Assembly (NCBI GenBank): GCA_021234155.1
Contig: JAJEKV010000105.1
Location: 496,001-560,000, forward strand
From: Isoetes taiwanensis
Taxonomy: Eukaryota; Streptophyta; Lycopodiopsida; Isoetales; Isoetaceae
Direction of reading: 5' to 3'
DNA length: 64,000 nucleotides
The number at the start of each line of letters is the position of its first letter. Positions within the stretch are counted from its first letter, which is position 1. A program made the translations under genes and the position numbers. Shown in pieces: positions 33,260-45,519 of the stretch. A model generated the notes under the pieces. The model did not search any database. It had not been told where the DNA came from and was given only the letters and a program-made list of their open reading frames with translations.

Positions 33260-35440
33260 ATAGCAAATAAACAAGAATACCTCTTATTAATGACACTGGG
33301 CGTAATAAAGACTTTGATTGCCTTTAAGAGGACCATTGGATCGAATGATTTTGAGTAATTGGTGCACGAAATGTTTGACCATAATATTTTGTGCTCCAAC
33401 TACAAACTTAATTTCCTCTATTATTATATTTATAGAACTAGGACTTCAAATATTTTAAATCACTTTCATCTCAGCAAATAGATCTCCCAAGCATATATTG
33501 AACATTGCTTGCATCCAAACCCATAATTTTTATGACACCCCATTTTCATTCTTTTTGTGAAATGTACATCATAACGTATAGCATGTTTGTTGAAGTAATG
33601 GAAGTTGTCATTTGATTTCAATTGTGCCTCAAGACATTTAGCTGCAACATTTCAAGCCCTACATCATTGGATCAATGTTCTCCCTCTGTGCCTGGCAGCC
33701 TTCCAAGCTTTGCAATCAATGCAGGAGGTGACAATATAAGTTTTGGGAACTTATAGTTCCAAGCTGATGTCGATTATGGATTTGGGTTCCATTATAGATC
33801 TTCAAGCATACCAACACGTTTATTGCCTCTGTCTTGATTGTAGACAATTGATGCTTATTGGTTGCATTGGTCATGATTTATTTTCACAGCTTTATTCAAA
33901 CCAGCTATAATTGCAATGGATGGTGGAATCGCTTCATTCATTAAGTTCTTTTTTCTTTTGTTGCACCATAGACAATGCATCCTGACACATGCCAAAAACA
34001 ACATCATTTGTACATAAATATATAAAACAAGCTAAACAAACCACACGAAGCGGACACAAACATATCAAGCTTGAGATGAAACACAGTTGAGTTCAAAGAC
34101 AACTTCACATAGACTATCATGCCTAGATAGTTGTGAAAAGCTTCCTTCCAAAAAAGGCTATTCACACATCAGGATAAGATGGTTGAAGGCAGGAAGAATC
34201 GAATGATTCACCATTATGTCTTCAAGCATGCTACTAAAAATTCAATACAACAAAACCCTGAAAAATGCTACAGAGAGGTGGGCAATTCCACGAATCAATC
34301 CAAGAGAAAAAGTTCTAAACTAGAGCCGGCGCAGAACCTCCTGAAACTCCATTAAATCCAAAGAACCTGTTCTAGAGGCACATCTAGAAGCCACGTTCTC
34401 AACATTGGATCAGATGTAGTACGTCTTCCGGAAGAAATTCATATCACGTCGTAGGACTTACATGACTTGCTAGACGTGGCATTTCCTGATGTTTCAGTGA
34501 ATGATAGAAGTACGTCCCATGGGGTGCAAAGGGCAATCCTTATGCCACTAATGTAGACGAAGTAAAGAAGATGATGTCAAAGTGGTTACCTGATGCACCA
34601 ATCAATTATTACAGTGTTGATCGAGCTGTCGATGAGAATGACATAGGGGTCTATCCTACTGAATTTTGAATCGCAGGATTGTAATGTTATTGAGGTCAAT
34701 TTGTACACATGAGAGACTTCTACACATTAAGCCCTTGGTGATGTGCAGTATGTGAAGATACGTTTTTAGAGTTCCATTATGAGACAATATCAACATGCTT
34801 TCCAATATCAACATGCGTTATTGTCAAAGTTGCACATATGGACGTTAAAGGCTAAGTAGAAATACATGCACGACATTAGTTCTAAGAACGCCGCACACGC
34901 TACTAGTATTCCTTAAAAGTTTAATATTCAAGGTTATGCAATATAACCATCTTTTGATCGGACAGTGGGCAATGGCTGGATTAAGTTAATCTGCAAGGGT
35001 ATGTGGTTAAGAGGACCTTGACACCCCAATCCATAAAACTATCTATCAATGCTCTGTTATTTTACTAAAAACATAATCTGGGCTTCAAAATATGGCGATG
35101 GCAAAAATGTTGCATTCAAACAACTCAAAATTGCAATAAGCAGGGCCGAATTTTTCAAAAGCTCCGCTAAAGGTGCAACCGCTCAAGAAAAACTGCTCAA
35201 CGGCTCTTCGATTAAACTAATAGACCAAATTTTCCAGCAGATGCAGCAATTCATGATGATTTAGTCTCAGAGTAAGCAGACTCAGCCTTGAGGAGTGCCA
35301 ACCTTACAGAAACACCTTCAATTTGCAACTTTTGCCCGATTGGCGTTCTTACTTTGATATGCTTCTAATGCATTCACATTTTGGAACGGTTCTAATATCA
35401 TGGATGTCACATTTGGGCTTTTTGATTTGCCAAAGCTCCA
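33260..35440. other. intergenic, nothing recognised
   Basis: AT-rich DNA without convincing ORFs or repeats. A 71-codon ORF at 35049-35264 has no features to support it. Confidence 0.45.
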
Positions 35441-35444
35441 TCTC

Positions 35445-35520
35445 TTCTTCTGTTTTACCTGTCACAAATAAAAATAATAGAATTCTTCTGTTTTACCTGT
35501 CACAAATAAAAATAATAAAA
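35445..35520. repeat. two perfect or near-perfect 38-bp tandem units
   Basis: ttcttctgttttacctgtca followed by caaataaaaataata is present twice head to tail (35445-35482, 35483-35520). It looks like a recent slippage or target duplication. Confidence 0.85.
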
Positions 35521-35606
35521 TTCCACTGTTTAAGAACAAATCCAATATTGAGATGCCACGTTGCTCTATTCTCTAAACATCTCCCTTTTTATCTAAGTTT
35601 AGATTC

Positions 35607-35670
35607 TACAAGCAATTTATCGCGGCGGCCAAGGCCGCCGCGAACATTTCTCTTCCCCAACTTACTTCTA
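35607..35670 (+). repeat. GC-rich hairpin block, copy 2
   Basis: Matches 18904-18963: tacaagcaatttat, then the palindrome cgcggcggcc-aa-ggccgccgcg at 35621-35642, then aacatttctcttcccc and aacttactt. Here the stem is a perfect 10 bp. The left side is similar only for about 14 bp, and the right side stops at the same actt. Confidence 0.7.
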
Positions 35671-36001
35671 GGAAGGCATATTTATATATCTTTGGAATGG
35701 TATAGAAGATATTCTTGAAATCCAGGACTGTATAGTGAAGAATTTATGTAACCATCATTCAATTAAATTGGGATTATGTCTTAATTTTGGGATAAATTTT
35801 ATATTGCACTTTTTTAGTAACTTTGTTAAATTCACTTTTTTAGTAACTTTGTTGCCCTTAGACTAGAATAGACGTTAACATATAATCACACACGGGAATA
35901 TAAACTCACACCTTAACTTCAAATTACAAAATCATATATCATGGAACTCAAGTAGTACACAACTTTTATTAACTGTAGAAAAGATACATAGTAACTGTTT
36001 T

Positions 36002-38215
36002 TCATTTTTCTACTAGCATCCCCAAGGATATGAGAACCTTATTCCTTACATCCTGAGGTATTGTAACTCTCGCTGTTTTACTAGGAATAGTTTTTGGAGT
36101 CCACGAGTACAATACGGTTTCAACATCTAGCCAAAGATCAGGATCACTAGGATTTCTCCTCCACCTCTTTGTCCAACAATCTGAATATCTTTCTTTTATC
36201 GGTGACATTACTCAACTGATGTACCGACACCACCATTCCACGCACCTTATTGATTGAAGTTAACATCACCTTCTTCTTTGCAAATATCCTAGATAGTCCA
36301 TCCCAACCACAATCGGATAGGTCTTTAGATCTGGCGGTTTTACTACTACTAATTGGTGGCACTCCACGCCGTAGAGAAGGTTCATAACAATCCATGCCTA
36401 AATATTTTGGACTATCCTTCTTAGGACCAACATAGTGTTTATCAGATTGAGGAGGAGCATATGCCTTCACAATGCTACTAATAGTACCATCATCTTCGTC
36501 ACCACCAGCTAATGTTTTCCACTTACTTTTAGGGAACCACCCTTCTTTCAGCTCTTCTGAGGATGTGTCTACCTCATCCAACAAGTTGATCACCTTCTTC
36601 CAATAATCTATCAATGCACGATTAGTCTCATCTGAATTAGTTTGCCAATGCTTGATGTAGTCATTGATGCCATCCTTAGTCAATCCCAATTGCTTGACTT
36701 CTTCAGTTGGTTTTAGAGATTTTGGTTGACCAGGAGGTATCATAGGCTTGCCATTTGCATCCCTGTGCCAAATTTCTGCCCCACCTCTCCACTTCTCCTC
36801 TGAAGGTCTCATTTTCCATTGCATGATTGGAATCCCTTCTCTCACCCAAAAAGTGAATTGAAGAGGTCTAGAATGACCTTCCATGTCGAGAGCATAACCA
36901 TCCACAAAACTCTTCCAATCAGGCACTTCTTCTATGATAGATCCTATAGGAGATGGATTTGTACATCCATGAAATATTTCCAATAGCTTTGGAAAGTTGG
37001 TAACCGTCTACGCCTCAATACATGACTATATTTTCCAAACAATGCATCCACATCCTCATGAGTATGTCCCAGCATTAGGAACCCCAAATTGACTCTTTCA
37101 AAAATACCCACACTGTTAAGTAGGATAGGAAAGAAAACATCCACTGTTCTTATTTTGACCAAAGACAATTATCTAGTTGCAAGAGGAGTTCTTAGATCTC
37201 GAGGTTTAGCACGAGATGTTGAAGCTCCAACATGTTCATTAGGTCCATTCCTCCTAAATCTTGCCTTGCTAAACTTTTCAATACTATTAGGGTTCCATCC
37301 AACAATGCACTATGTAGTGCCTGGCTAGCTGTAGGATCCTGTAGGTGACCATTGTAACCCTTCTCATAGTTTCTTAAACACCTCATGATACTCCCAATGT
37401 GAAAATCGGACCATCACTCCACAACTCTAAACCGAAATGGCCATAATAGGTCCCAGACCCAGCCCATGCAATATTGCCCCATCATTGAAATCATAAAGGG
37501 TATGATCTTCCACATGACTTAGGAATGTACTTGAATTGTGGAAGACAAGTCTTACAAGGTCCATTTTATCATGTATAATACATAGATAGTTATTAGGTTT
37601 CATTGCGTATAAGGTCCTCCACATCCAATAAGTTGATCTACATGATAGTTGATCCGTCATATGGTCCTTCATATGTTCCCTTATCTTTGCCCTTAGACTT
37701 GGTTGCACAGCCTTATCTAGTGTCTCCTTCAACTTAGCACATAAATTGCACTTGGCAAAGTTGTTTGAAGTTGTTATGGTCACATGCTTGAAATGCTTAT
37801 TCCATAGCCTACTAAAACTGGCCGGGATATAGAGGCCACTCCAAGTTCCCGAAGCAATGCATTTATTTCCTCTAATATGCTCTTCCCGGGTACAATGGGA
37901 TGGCAATCTCTTTTCAACAATAACTCTACCGCTCATCCTTCTTACTCTTATGTGGCATGTTTTCTGCATTGAAATCCACATATCTTTCAAATATTTCCTT
38001 TGCGTACTATAGTTCTTGAGGTAGGCCTTACCGTGCCAGGTGTTCCCATGCAATGCAATTTTACTACCATTTTCATGCCAAGAAGAGGTTGGAATTCCAT
38101 GTATAGCCATCCATGCTTTTGAACATATCCACTTTCCATTCAATGGGAATCTTTTCTTCTTTGATCTTTCATCCCTAATTGCATAGCCAAATATGGTGTA
38201 CATGAAATTCCTCAT
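36002..38215 (-). pseudogene. DUF7869-like protein gene, frameshifted
   Basis: Minus-strand frames read in order. 38215-37427 (262 codons) contains CNLCAKLKETLDKAV and LCIIHDKMDLVRLVFH, then DFNDGAILHGLGLGPIMA. 37386-37192 follows. 37168-36944 contains LGFLMLGHTHEDVDALFGKY. 36983-36147 (278 codons) contains KPTEEVKQLGLTKDGINDYI. 36208-36002 ends VRNKVLISLGMLVEK. The IxxDxMD block and the LGHTHEDVDxxF block in this spacing are what I associate with DUF7869, an RNase H-like domain found in plants, oomycetes and animals and often suspected to be transposon-derived. At least three frameshifts separate the pieces. Some could be assembly errors. The protein starts upstream of 38215, where frames decay. 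It is divergent with the RING-like gene at 39.4 kb. Confidence 0.6.
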
Positions 38216-39397
38216 GCTATCACACTTATGTTCCCCGATATGTAGCTCTTGCTCCCACCAACTCCTCTATTGTGAACATTCTAACACAAGAAGCCCAACA
38301 ACATTCCCTCCTCCTCTAACCTTCATCATAGCTTTTCTATTCAAAGGAGAACAATCATAAAAAATTAAGGTGAAAGCTTGTTTAGCATCTTTTGGTGGGA
38401 TAATGTTTGAAAGTTGGAAGTGGCCTCTTGACTATTTTGCACTGAACATTGTTGACAATGGTTCTAAATCTATATAGAATAATTTGGCAAAAGTACGCTA
38501 AAAATTGATGTAGTTCCCCTCAGGTTGAATAAATTTTGGTAGTTACCTAGGCCATGCAAAATGGGAGGGGGATAGTTGGAACCTCTTAGTTTTTTCACAC
38601 AAGTTTAGCTTTTTTCCAAACAAGCATTCTTGTTTAGCCACTAATTTTTTTCCATGATCCGAACCTTTTTGGTGGATTCCAATTGTTATATAATTTTGAG
38701 ATTGCCACACCATAACCGGTCGTTCCTCCCCCTAATCTTTCATCATTCAACAATAGTTGGACCTCTATTGATAGGATCCCTTTTCCTTCCAACAATAATC
38801 CCTTCCACACCTCCCCCTCCCCTAATCTTTTCATCATTCAATGCATGCATCTCGGGATCTTGACCCTTTTCCCATCAGCTTTATCTGTTGCATTATTTCT
38901 TGACCTTTTTGTTTTGGAGCCTCCCTTGAGCCTCGAGTCTTCTTACCTATGGCATCTAACTCATTGACGGGTTATTTTTCTTTCAGCCTTGATTCTGCAA
39001 GATTGTTTGTCTTGTGGTTGCCATAGTGCGTGGGATCGTGCTTCAACTATTTGCTTGGGTTTCCTCAAAAACCTAAGAAGGCATGGTTCTTCTTCCCGAT
39101 GAGGAGCAGTCACCGTGTCTTCTCACCTTTGCATCGACCATGCGGCGGATAAAACCATCTTTTGTGTTGTATTCTTCAGTATCATCATGCTCTCGATAAT
39201 TGTCTAGTTTCGGAGCATTTAAAGTTCATATTTCCAAATTTATCTACCCCTAGTGAGGGATCCATTTGTACTCAATGTTTTACAAAGCTCAATGAGAACA
39301 CCACTTGACTTCCAGTATATGCCTATCATAGGACCCATCCTATAATTTATTTCGAATCCCAAGTGATGGTTAGAAAATCGTTCCTCATTGTTCTCAG
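38216..39397. other. spacer between two divergent broken genes
   Basis: Upstream minus-strand frames near 38220-38330 still read weakly as an N-terminal extension of the DUF7869-like gene. The rest has repeated cctaatctttcatcattcaa phrases (about 38729 and 38821) and no supported gene. Confidence 0.4.
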
Positions 39398-41099
39398 ATG
39401 CCACGGGCCAAACATAAGGTTGAATTCCATCAGCTTCGTGGGTTGTGCCCAAAGGGTAGACATCCTAAGAATGTGAAGCCATTAGATGTTACAGAAACAG
39501 AATTCCTTAGTGTTTGAAAAGTTCCTCTTAAAAATGGCAAAATCCATATTTCTATGATCAAACCTCAATTTGCAGAAGAGCTAGAGAGTTTAATCAATCG
39601 AGTTTATCAACAAGGATTGACAAATTATGAAGTTCGCACTTGGTTTGCTAGGGCCTTTGCATGGCAACGAACTTTCAAAGGTAAGTCTAACCCTGAACAG
39701 TTTGAAGTGGATTGGGCCCAATTTGCATTTGATTCCATGAAATGGTCAGAAGAGCAGAAAGTAAAATTTCAAGGTGAAAGAGTTAATCCTATTCATGTCA
39801 ATTTGAATGCTGTCATGGATCACATAAAGGCACTAGTGGATGAGAAGAGCAAGGCAGAAACTTCCATTACTAGCATAGAGCACGAGCTTATTAGACTCGA
39901 GGGGAACGTGCAAGGGTCTGAAGCTGTGCTAAAATCATTAGCTTGCATGTTGCAGACTAAAACGTTACAAATTAAGGACCTGATTGAGGATTTTGGGGAT
40001 GATGAGGACATGGCATCCGCATCATTCACGCTGCGTATTGAGGAACAAAGTTTGAAAGATGCATTGGACTCTGCTCATAAGAGTTTGAATTCAGAGAAGA
40101 AGAACTTATTACAGAATAAACTTTCCTTACTAACTTCCAGCATTGCTTCTTTATCTAATGCAATTTGTTATTGGAATGCAAAGAGAATGCATCTACTTTC
40201 AATCCAGCAACATTCTAGCACAGAGAAACGTTTGGAGCTTCGAATGGGCATTTATAAACTTCCTATTGGAAATGAGTCTAATGTTTGTGTTGCATGTGGA
40301 TTGCTGTATACATCTGAATACCATTTCATAGTGAAAATGAAATGCCAGCATATTTATCATGTCCGTTGCTTTAAAGCCGCGACAGAAGCCCGGACATGCA
40401 TAGTCTAGGGGTGCAATACCAAAGTACCAATTGGTCTTATGCAAGAACTTGGATACAATATTGAAGCTGTAGAAGAAACTGAAGCTGGTGATGGGGCAAC
40501 CAAGAAGTCTGTAAAGAAAGTTAAACATAAATCTGAACTTGTCGAGTTTGATGACGTAATATGCATTAGTCCTGTAGAATATGTTCAGTGTTCTTCAAAT
40601 GCTTCTCCTTTGGAAGTCAACCTCAGATCCGGTACTTTTTTACAGCAATTTGTATCTTGAACTGGAATGAAATGTATTGTTGCTACGCAGATCCAGTAGT
40701 TGCAGAGAAGGCTTCAATTGCCTCTCCACCGGAAGGCTCCTCTAAGTTAGGTAAGATTACATAAAATAGCCCCTTCAATTCTAGTGGAATAACTTTAGTG
40801 TGGCATTATATGCGTTTCAAGTAGATATATAACAGAAGTGTGAAATTTGATTACTTCTGTTTAGGTGCATCGGTTGCAGTAAGAGCTTCAAAGGAATCAA
40901 ACAAGGACGCAGCATGTGTTGCAGACGACGATATCCCTCAAATTGTAGTCGAACAAGAAGTTATTGTTGACATGGCTGCCCAGTGACTGGAAAAGTATAC
41001 ATTCCTCAAATAGTGCCTGTTGTTGAGGAAAAGCTTTGTGATAAAGATTCAGATGGAGAACCCGGTGATACGATTGAGAATTGGTTGAAAAAAAGACAG
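39398..41099 (+). pseudogene. coiled-coil and RING-like zinc-binding protein gene, broken
   Basis: A start at 39398 (MPRAKHKVEFHQLRGLCPKG) is in frame, across one TGA, with the long frame 39554-40408. It has a conserved-looking N-terminal region (GLTNYEVRTWFARAFAWQR), a coiled coil (about residues 125-250), and a zinc-binding module: CVACG, then MKCQHIYHVRCFKAATEARTC, an in-frame TAG at 40406, then GCNTK. This is the C-x2-C/C-x-H-x2-H-x2-C layout of RING-type E3 ligases. Three introns are preserved: donors at 40632, 40751 and 41100, acceptors at 40690 and 40864. After a TGA at 40984 the frame shifts into GKVYIPQIVPVVEEKLCDKD, which ends at a splice donor. Retained introns argue for a degraded gene copy rather than a retrocopy. 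Later exons are not found. Confidence 0.6.
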
Positions 41100-43800
41100 G
41101 TTAGACACTGCTTTCTTCCATTAATTGTTCTTACCATTCCACTAATTAGATATTTGTATGGTTACAGGACAAGATGAACTCCAACAAAAAATCATGAATT
41201 CAGCAAATGATATAAAAACAATAGGGTTTTTTTAAATATATAGTCTATTGCTCTTTAGGATGTTGAATTTTCATTGTATCAGGTTGAATTTTCATTGCTG
41301 GAACATTGTTGCAGCATGTTTTCTTAATAGTAAAATACTACAACTTCAAATGGGTATTCCTGTCATACTGTGTGTGTTGGACGTTTACTGCAATTGCTCT
41401 TAAACTACTGTATATAACAGCCAAAGTTGCGGGCATTCCATGTTGAATCGATGGCCAGTGGAGCTATGTCTATGGGGTTAAATTATTATTGTTGATAGAC
41501 ATTGAGAATTATCAAATATATCAATGGTCTCGCTTGTTTCTGAAGTTCTCTTTTCTAGGTGTTGAATTCCTGGCTTTTAATCCCAAGTGGACACTTTATT
41601 TTATTGGAAATATTAGATCATTAATTGTAGGGTTTATTGTGACCTTGCATAATTCTGCCACTAGCCTTCCCTTTTTGCCCGATTTTTTTTTTCTTAGGTA
41701 GAAATTATTCAATGCTGGAGTTGAATGCTAGAGAACACGTTGTAAGACATGCATCATTGAACATAGCAAAGTATTTTAAACTCAGTGCTGCTTGATTAGC
41801 AAATCTTGAACTGTCCCTTACGCACTGTATCGTAGCATCCATCTCCAGCAATTTAAGCACAAGTATTATTTATTTATTTAAGCACAAAGAATAGACGTAG
41901 CTTCTATTATATAAAAGACTCTTGAACTATTGCAAGCTAGAAGTAATTTGCTACTTGCATAAACTGGCTTTACATATACGTTTGCAACTATTGCACTCTA
42001 TGCTGATATTTCTTAATTGACCTTTTGACTGTATGTATTGTATTACTTATCCCCAACTGGTGGTGTATTCAAGAACTTTTGTGATAATTCTTAGCGAATC
42101 ACATTTGATCTGCATAATATCTTGATCAATAGGTCGGATATATCAGTAGAACAGTATTATAAGTTTGACAGATCTAAAAGTAACTTGGCTAGTTCTTGAT
42201 CAATTGTTGCGAAGTTAACAGGCTTCTGTATCTCATAGTGTTCAATTTGTGGAGGATTCAATTTGATTCAACCATGATCCATACCATTTTCAAAGGGCCT
42301 TTTGCAGCAGTTGTTTAAGCAGGTTTCTTTTGCTACAGATCATCCTATTTCTGCTACATCTTCAGTTCCCTTGACTTCCATAGCTAGCATCTTTCTCATA
42401 TTGTATCTGCTGTTTTCCTCTAATACAAGTATTCATTGGCACCTTGCAGCTCATTCTTATGATTCCAAGTCACTTTATGAATAAGCAGATTTGTCCCTTT
42501 CTTTTGAATCAAGTGATTGTACCTTTAACTGATATTGATATTCCAAGGCATAGCAGGCCCATCTGAAGCTTTAGAATGCATTGTTATCATCATTATGGGG
42601 TCTCATCTTGGGCACATAGATTTAATGCTTCGGTTCTGCATAATTTCAATCATATAGTGCTTGAGATATCACCACTTATTATATCAGGTACATATGCACT
42701 CAGTCCCACATCCTACAGTTTCTAGAAGAGTTTAGTCCCTACATCCAGTCATCCTAACTTCTACCCTGCAGAAACACAGCAGTTCAAGTAATAACACTTA
42801 ACCACAAGATGCGTCAATTAGAAACTATTAACATGCTAACAAAGTTCTCCATGGCTGGCTTTCAAATTTTCAAAAGTCTTGGCCGACAAGGGCATAAAGC
42901 AATGTGTGCGCCCTGATTTGGGGCTTACACCCACTTACAGACATCACTTACGAAGACAATAACATAACCTCTCTAAGAAAAAGGATAAATCAACTTATCC
43001 AAGCAAGCATAATCTAGATACCCTTTTGTCATACAAAATGCAGTCTATTATGGAACAGTTTAGAGTCTCCTCTCATACGAACCCACAAAGGGTTTGCAAC
43101 TACGCCATTTAGATAAAGTGGAATCTGAAAAACACTTTATCTTCACATGCAGCGTTTACCTTCATTCTTCATTCTTCTATTCTATTCTAAAGGAGTTTCC
43201 TTGAGGGTTACTAAAAGAGGTAAGCGGATGGTTCAAAAAACCTCCTTTAAAAGAAAACGAACAACATGTATCACCTTGTCCTCTGCTCCAGCTGCTAGAA
43301 CAAACATATGAGTGTTTATCTTCAATATTTTGATGCCATCTGTTACTTAGGTTACATGTTACTAGGATGCACATTACTTGGCCCCTGGCTGTTATACTTC
43401 ATAATTGTATTATTGGTCTCATAGACCCATCGTCTTCCATCGCTTGTTTCTGAAATATTTCTATCTTTCCTTCTTCATGGGCAGGACATCTCAGAAATAT
43501 ATTCTTTATCCTCTACCACTTCTATACAAATTGTATTTGTTTGAGATTCCTTTGACTGTTTAATGCCTACAAGCAATCTTAAGGAGTGGGTGAAGAACAA
43601 GGTGATGGTTAAAACAACAGAGTAAAACATGCTATTAGGAAAACATGTTCCAACAATGCTTCAGCTTGACAGTAATTTGCAGCAACTCAACTTCTAAAAA
43701 CAGTTAATACAACTAAAACAGTACAGAGCTAAGCACTTTAGGAATGTTAACTGTTTCTACTTTTTAACTTTGGCACAACCATATCAAGCTTCCATTTTGA
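41100..43800. other. intergenic or intronic, nothing recognised
   Basis: AT-rich. If the RING-like gene continues, its next exon is not obvious here. Short ORFs (41489-41701, 42302-42484, 43177-43374 minus) carry no motif. Confidence 0.4.
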
Positions 43801-43811
43801 ATCAGGCGTAC

Positions 43812-44427
43812 CTATTGCAGCAATATATGTGTGCTGAACTGAAACTCATTATGTAGGTAACAAATCCGCTTCCTTTCGGCTTCAAGGCACCTTCTTTCAG
43901 CATCAATTGCATTTTGCAGTTTCGTTGAATGAACCAGATAGGCCTTCATCACCAATTTCATGATCATGCTCATCACCAAATGCTTCACTATTTTAGGACC
44001 CATTTCGTTGGCAGAAGGTCTAGGGTTAGAATTTGCTTTTTCATGAAGAATTGATTATGCCAAATTGGAGCAAATACCACTAAATTCAGCAGTTACGTGT
44101 TCGTAATGGTGAAGATTGGAGAGCAATTCATTACAATTCAATACTGAACCAGTTCTAGCAATAGATTCAGAGAAACATCGTTCCCAATCCATTGCTCTCC
44201 AATCAAAAGAAAATGGTTCATCCCAATTTTTCCCGCTGAATGCAACCGATTCCATTAGGATTGATGACATGGCTGCAAAAATTGCCATTCCAGGAGCTCC
44301 AAACCATTCCAAATCGTTCTTGCTATTCTTTTTCCGCCGCTTACAGAGAGAGGAGGATGGAAAACAATGAAGGGGGTGAAGGGCGAATGGTGAGTGATGG
44401 GCATGAAGTTCTTCCAAAGACATTTCA
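43812..44427 (-). pseudogene. unidentified coding-like fragments
   Basis: Minus frames give LEWFGAPGMAIFAAMSSILM and FSFDWRAMDWERCFSESIAR (44400-44150), then after a gap HSTKLQNAIDAERRCLEAER (about 43930-43870). Composition looks protein-like, but I cannot name a family. An alternative plus-strand frame overlaps at 44116-44370. Confidence 0.25.
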
Positions 44428-44636
44428 AAGACGTATGTCCAGGATCGCTAATATGCTAGGGTCTAGCATTTTGGACCCAAAATGCCAAGACTCCACTGAA
44501 AAAGCATCAAGTACATGAAGCTAAAGAGTTAGCTATCGTGCACTACTCTGAAAAGTGCGGTGCATGAGTGTATATATTTGTGTGTCTTTGCATTTTGTAT
44601 ATTAGAATGCTTTGTCACAGGTCGGCTGATTCGCGC

Positions 44637-44783
44637 CACGGTTTTTCCTCTCGAAACCCCTTGGCTGGGGTTTTAATCCCGGTAGTAATCCGCTTGCTGC
44701 GCTTTTTGTATTGGGTCCCATAGACCGATTGGTCTCCGTGGGATCTATAAAAATACCTTCCTTCCTTCCTTCCTTCCTTCCTT
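44637..44783 (+). mobile_element. 5'-truncated LINE 3' end with (CTTC)n tail
   Basis: ggtttttcctc, ccccttggctggggttttaa, tccc.gtagtaat and tgggtcccatagacc...ggtctccgtggga match the 3' end at 49975-50113. A foldable AGACC-GATT-GGTCT stem lies just before the end. The tail is a CTTC microsatellite (44757-44783). Only the last about 120 bp of the element inserted. Confidence 0.75.
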
Positions 44784-44822
44784 AGGGATTATGGAGGGAA
44801 TAATGGCATATATAAAGCGCTG

Positions 44823-45480
44823 AAAAAATATCTTACTTTGTTAGTGATCAATGTGTTAAGGAGTTATGGCAGCATATCTTGAAACAAACAAATGAAAGAG
44901 TCAGTTGTCTATTAATCCTATCTCTTGTATTGCCAATATGTGTTCTTCTAATAGAATATACTCCTTAACACAGGCATATATTTTTATTGTCTTTCTTACC
45001 TCTTTATATTCATTTTAGAGTGTTATTTCTCCTCTTGATCATGGTCCTAAACTTACTGTGTCTTATGCATATAGAAATGCCCCCGCGCCTTGAATTCTGG
45101 CGAAGAAGGTTGGCCAATGCGCTTGAAGGTGGAGGCTTGGCCCCACTTGCTGGAATTCAAGGTGCAGGGTGGGGGGGGGGGGCATAGGTTCAAGATCACA
45201 GTCGCCCATCCAACAACTTGGGGAGCGAATATGAGGCTAAGTGAATGAAAATCCCCGAGCAACATCCAGAAAAAGAATTGCCGCCACATGGCGAGGTGCT
45301 ATTGCCCACACGAGCCCCATCCCCTCCCTCCCCCCGACTTTACATTGTTAGTGAGTGTTCAATGTGTTAAGGTGTTATTTCAACATGTTAACTTGAAAAC
45401 CAATTAGAAAAAGTTGGTTGCATCGCCTCATGAGTGGTATGATATTCAAAATAGCTTGATGTCTATTGATTGGCCCTTTG
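44823..45480. repeat. two copies (A, B) of an about 100-bp repeat
   Basis: A at 44823-44900 and B at 45337-45480 share ttgttagtg, tcaatgtgttaagg.gttat and cttgaaa. A third copy, C, follows the LINE at 50114 and matches B further (aactagaaaaagtt, atgagtggtatgata, attgattgg). Between A and B lies a foldback: gcgccttgaattctggc (45085-45101) against gctggaattcaaggtgc (45149-45165), followed by a G11 run. Confidence 0.65.
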
Positions 45481-45519
45481 TTCATGCTCATGAAATAGTA
45501 TATCTCATTAGAATTGGAG

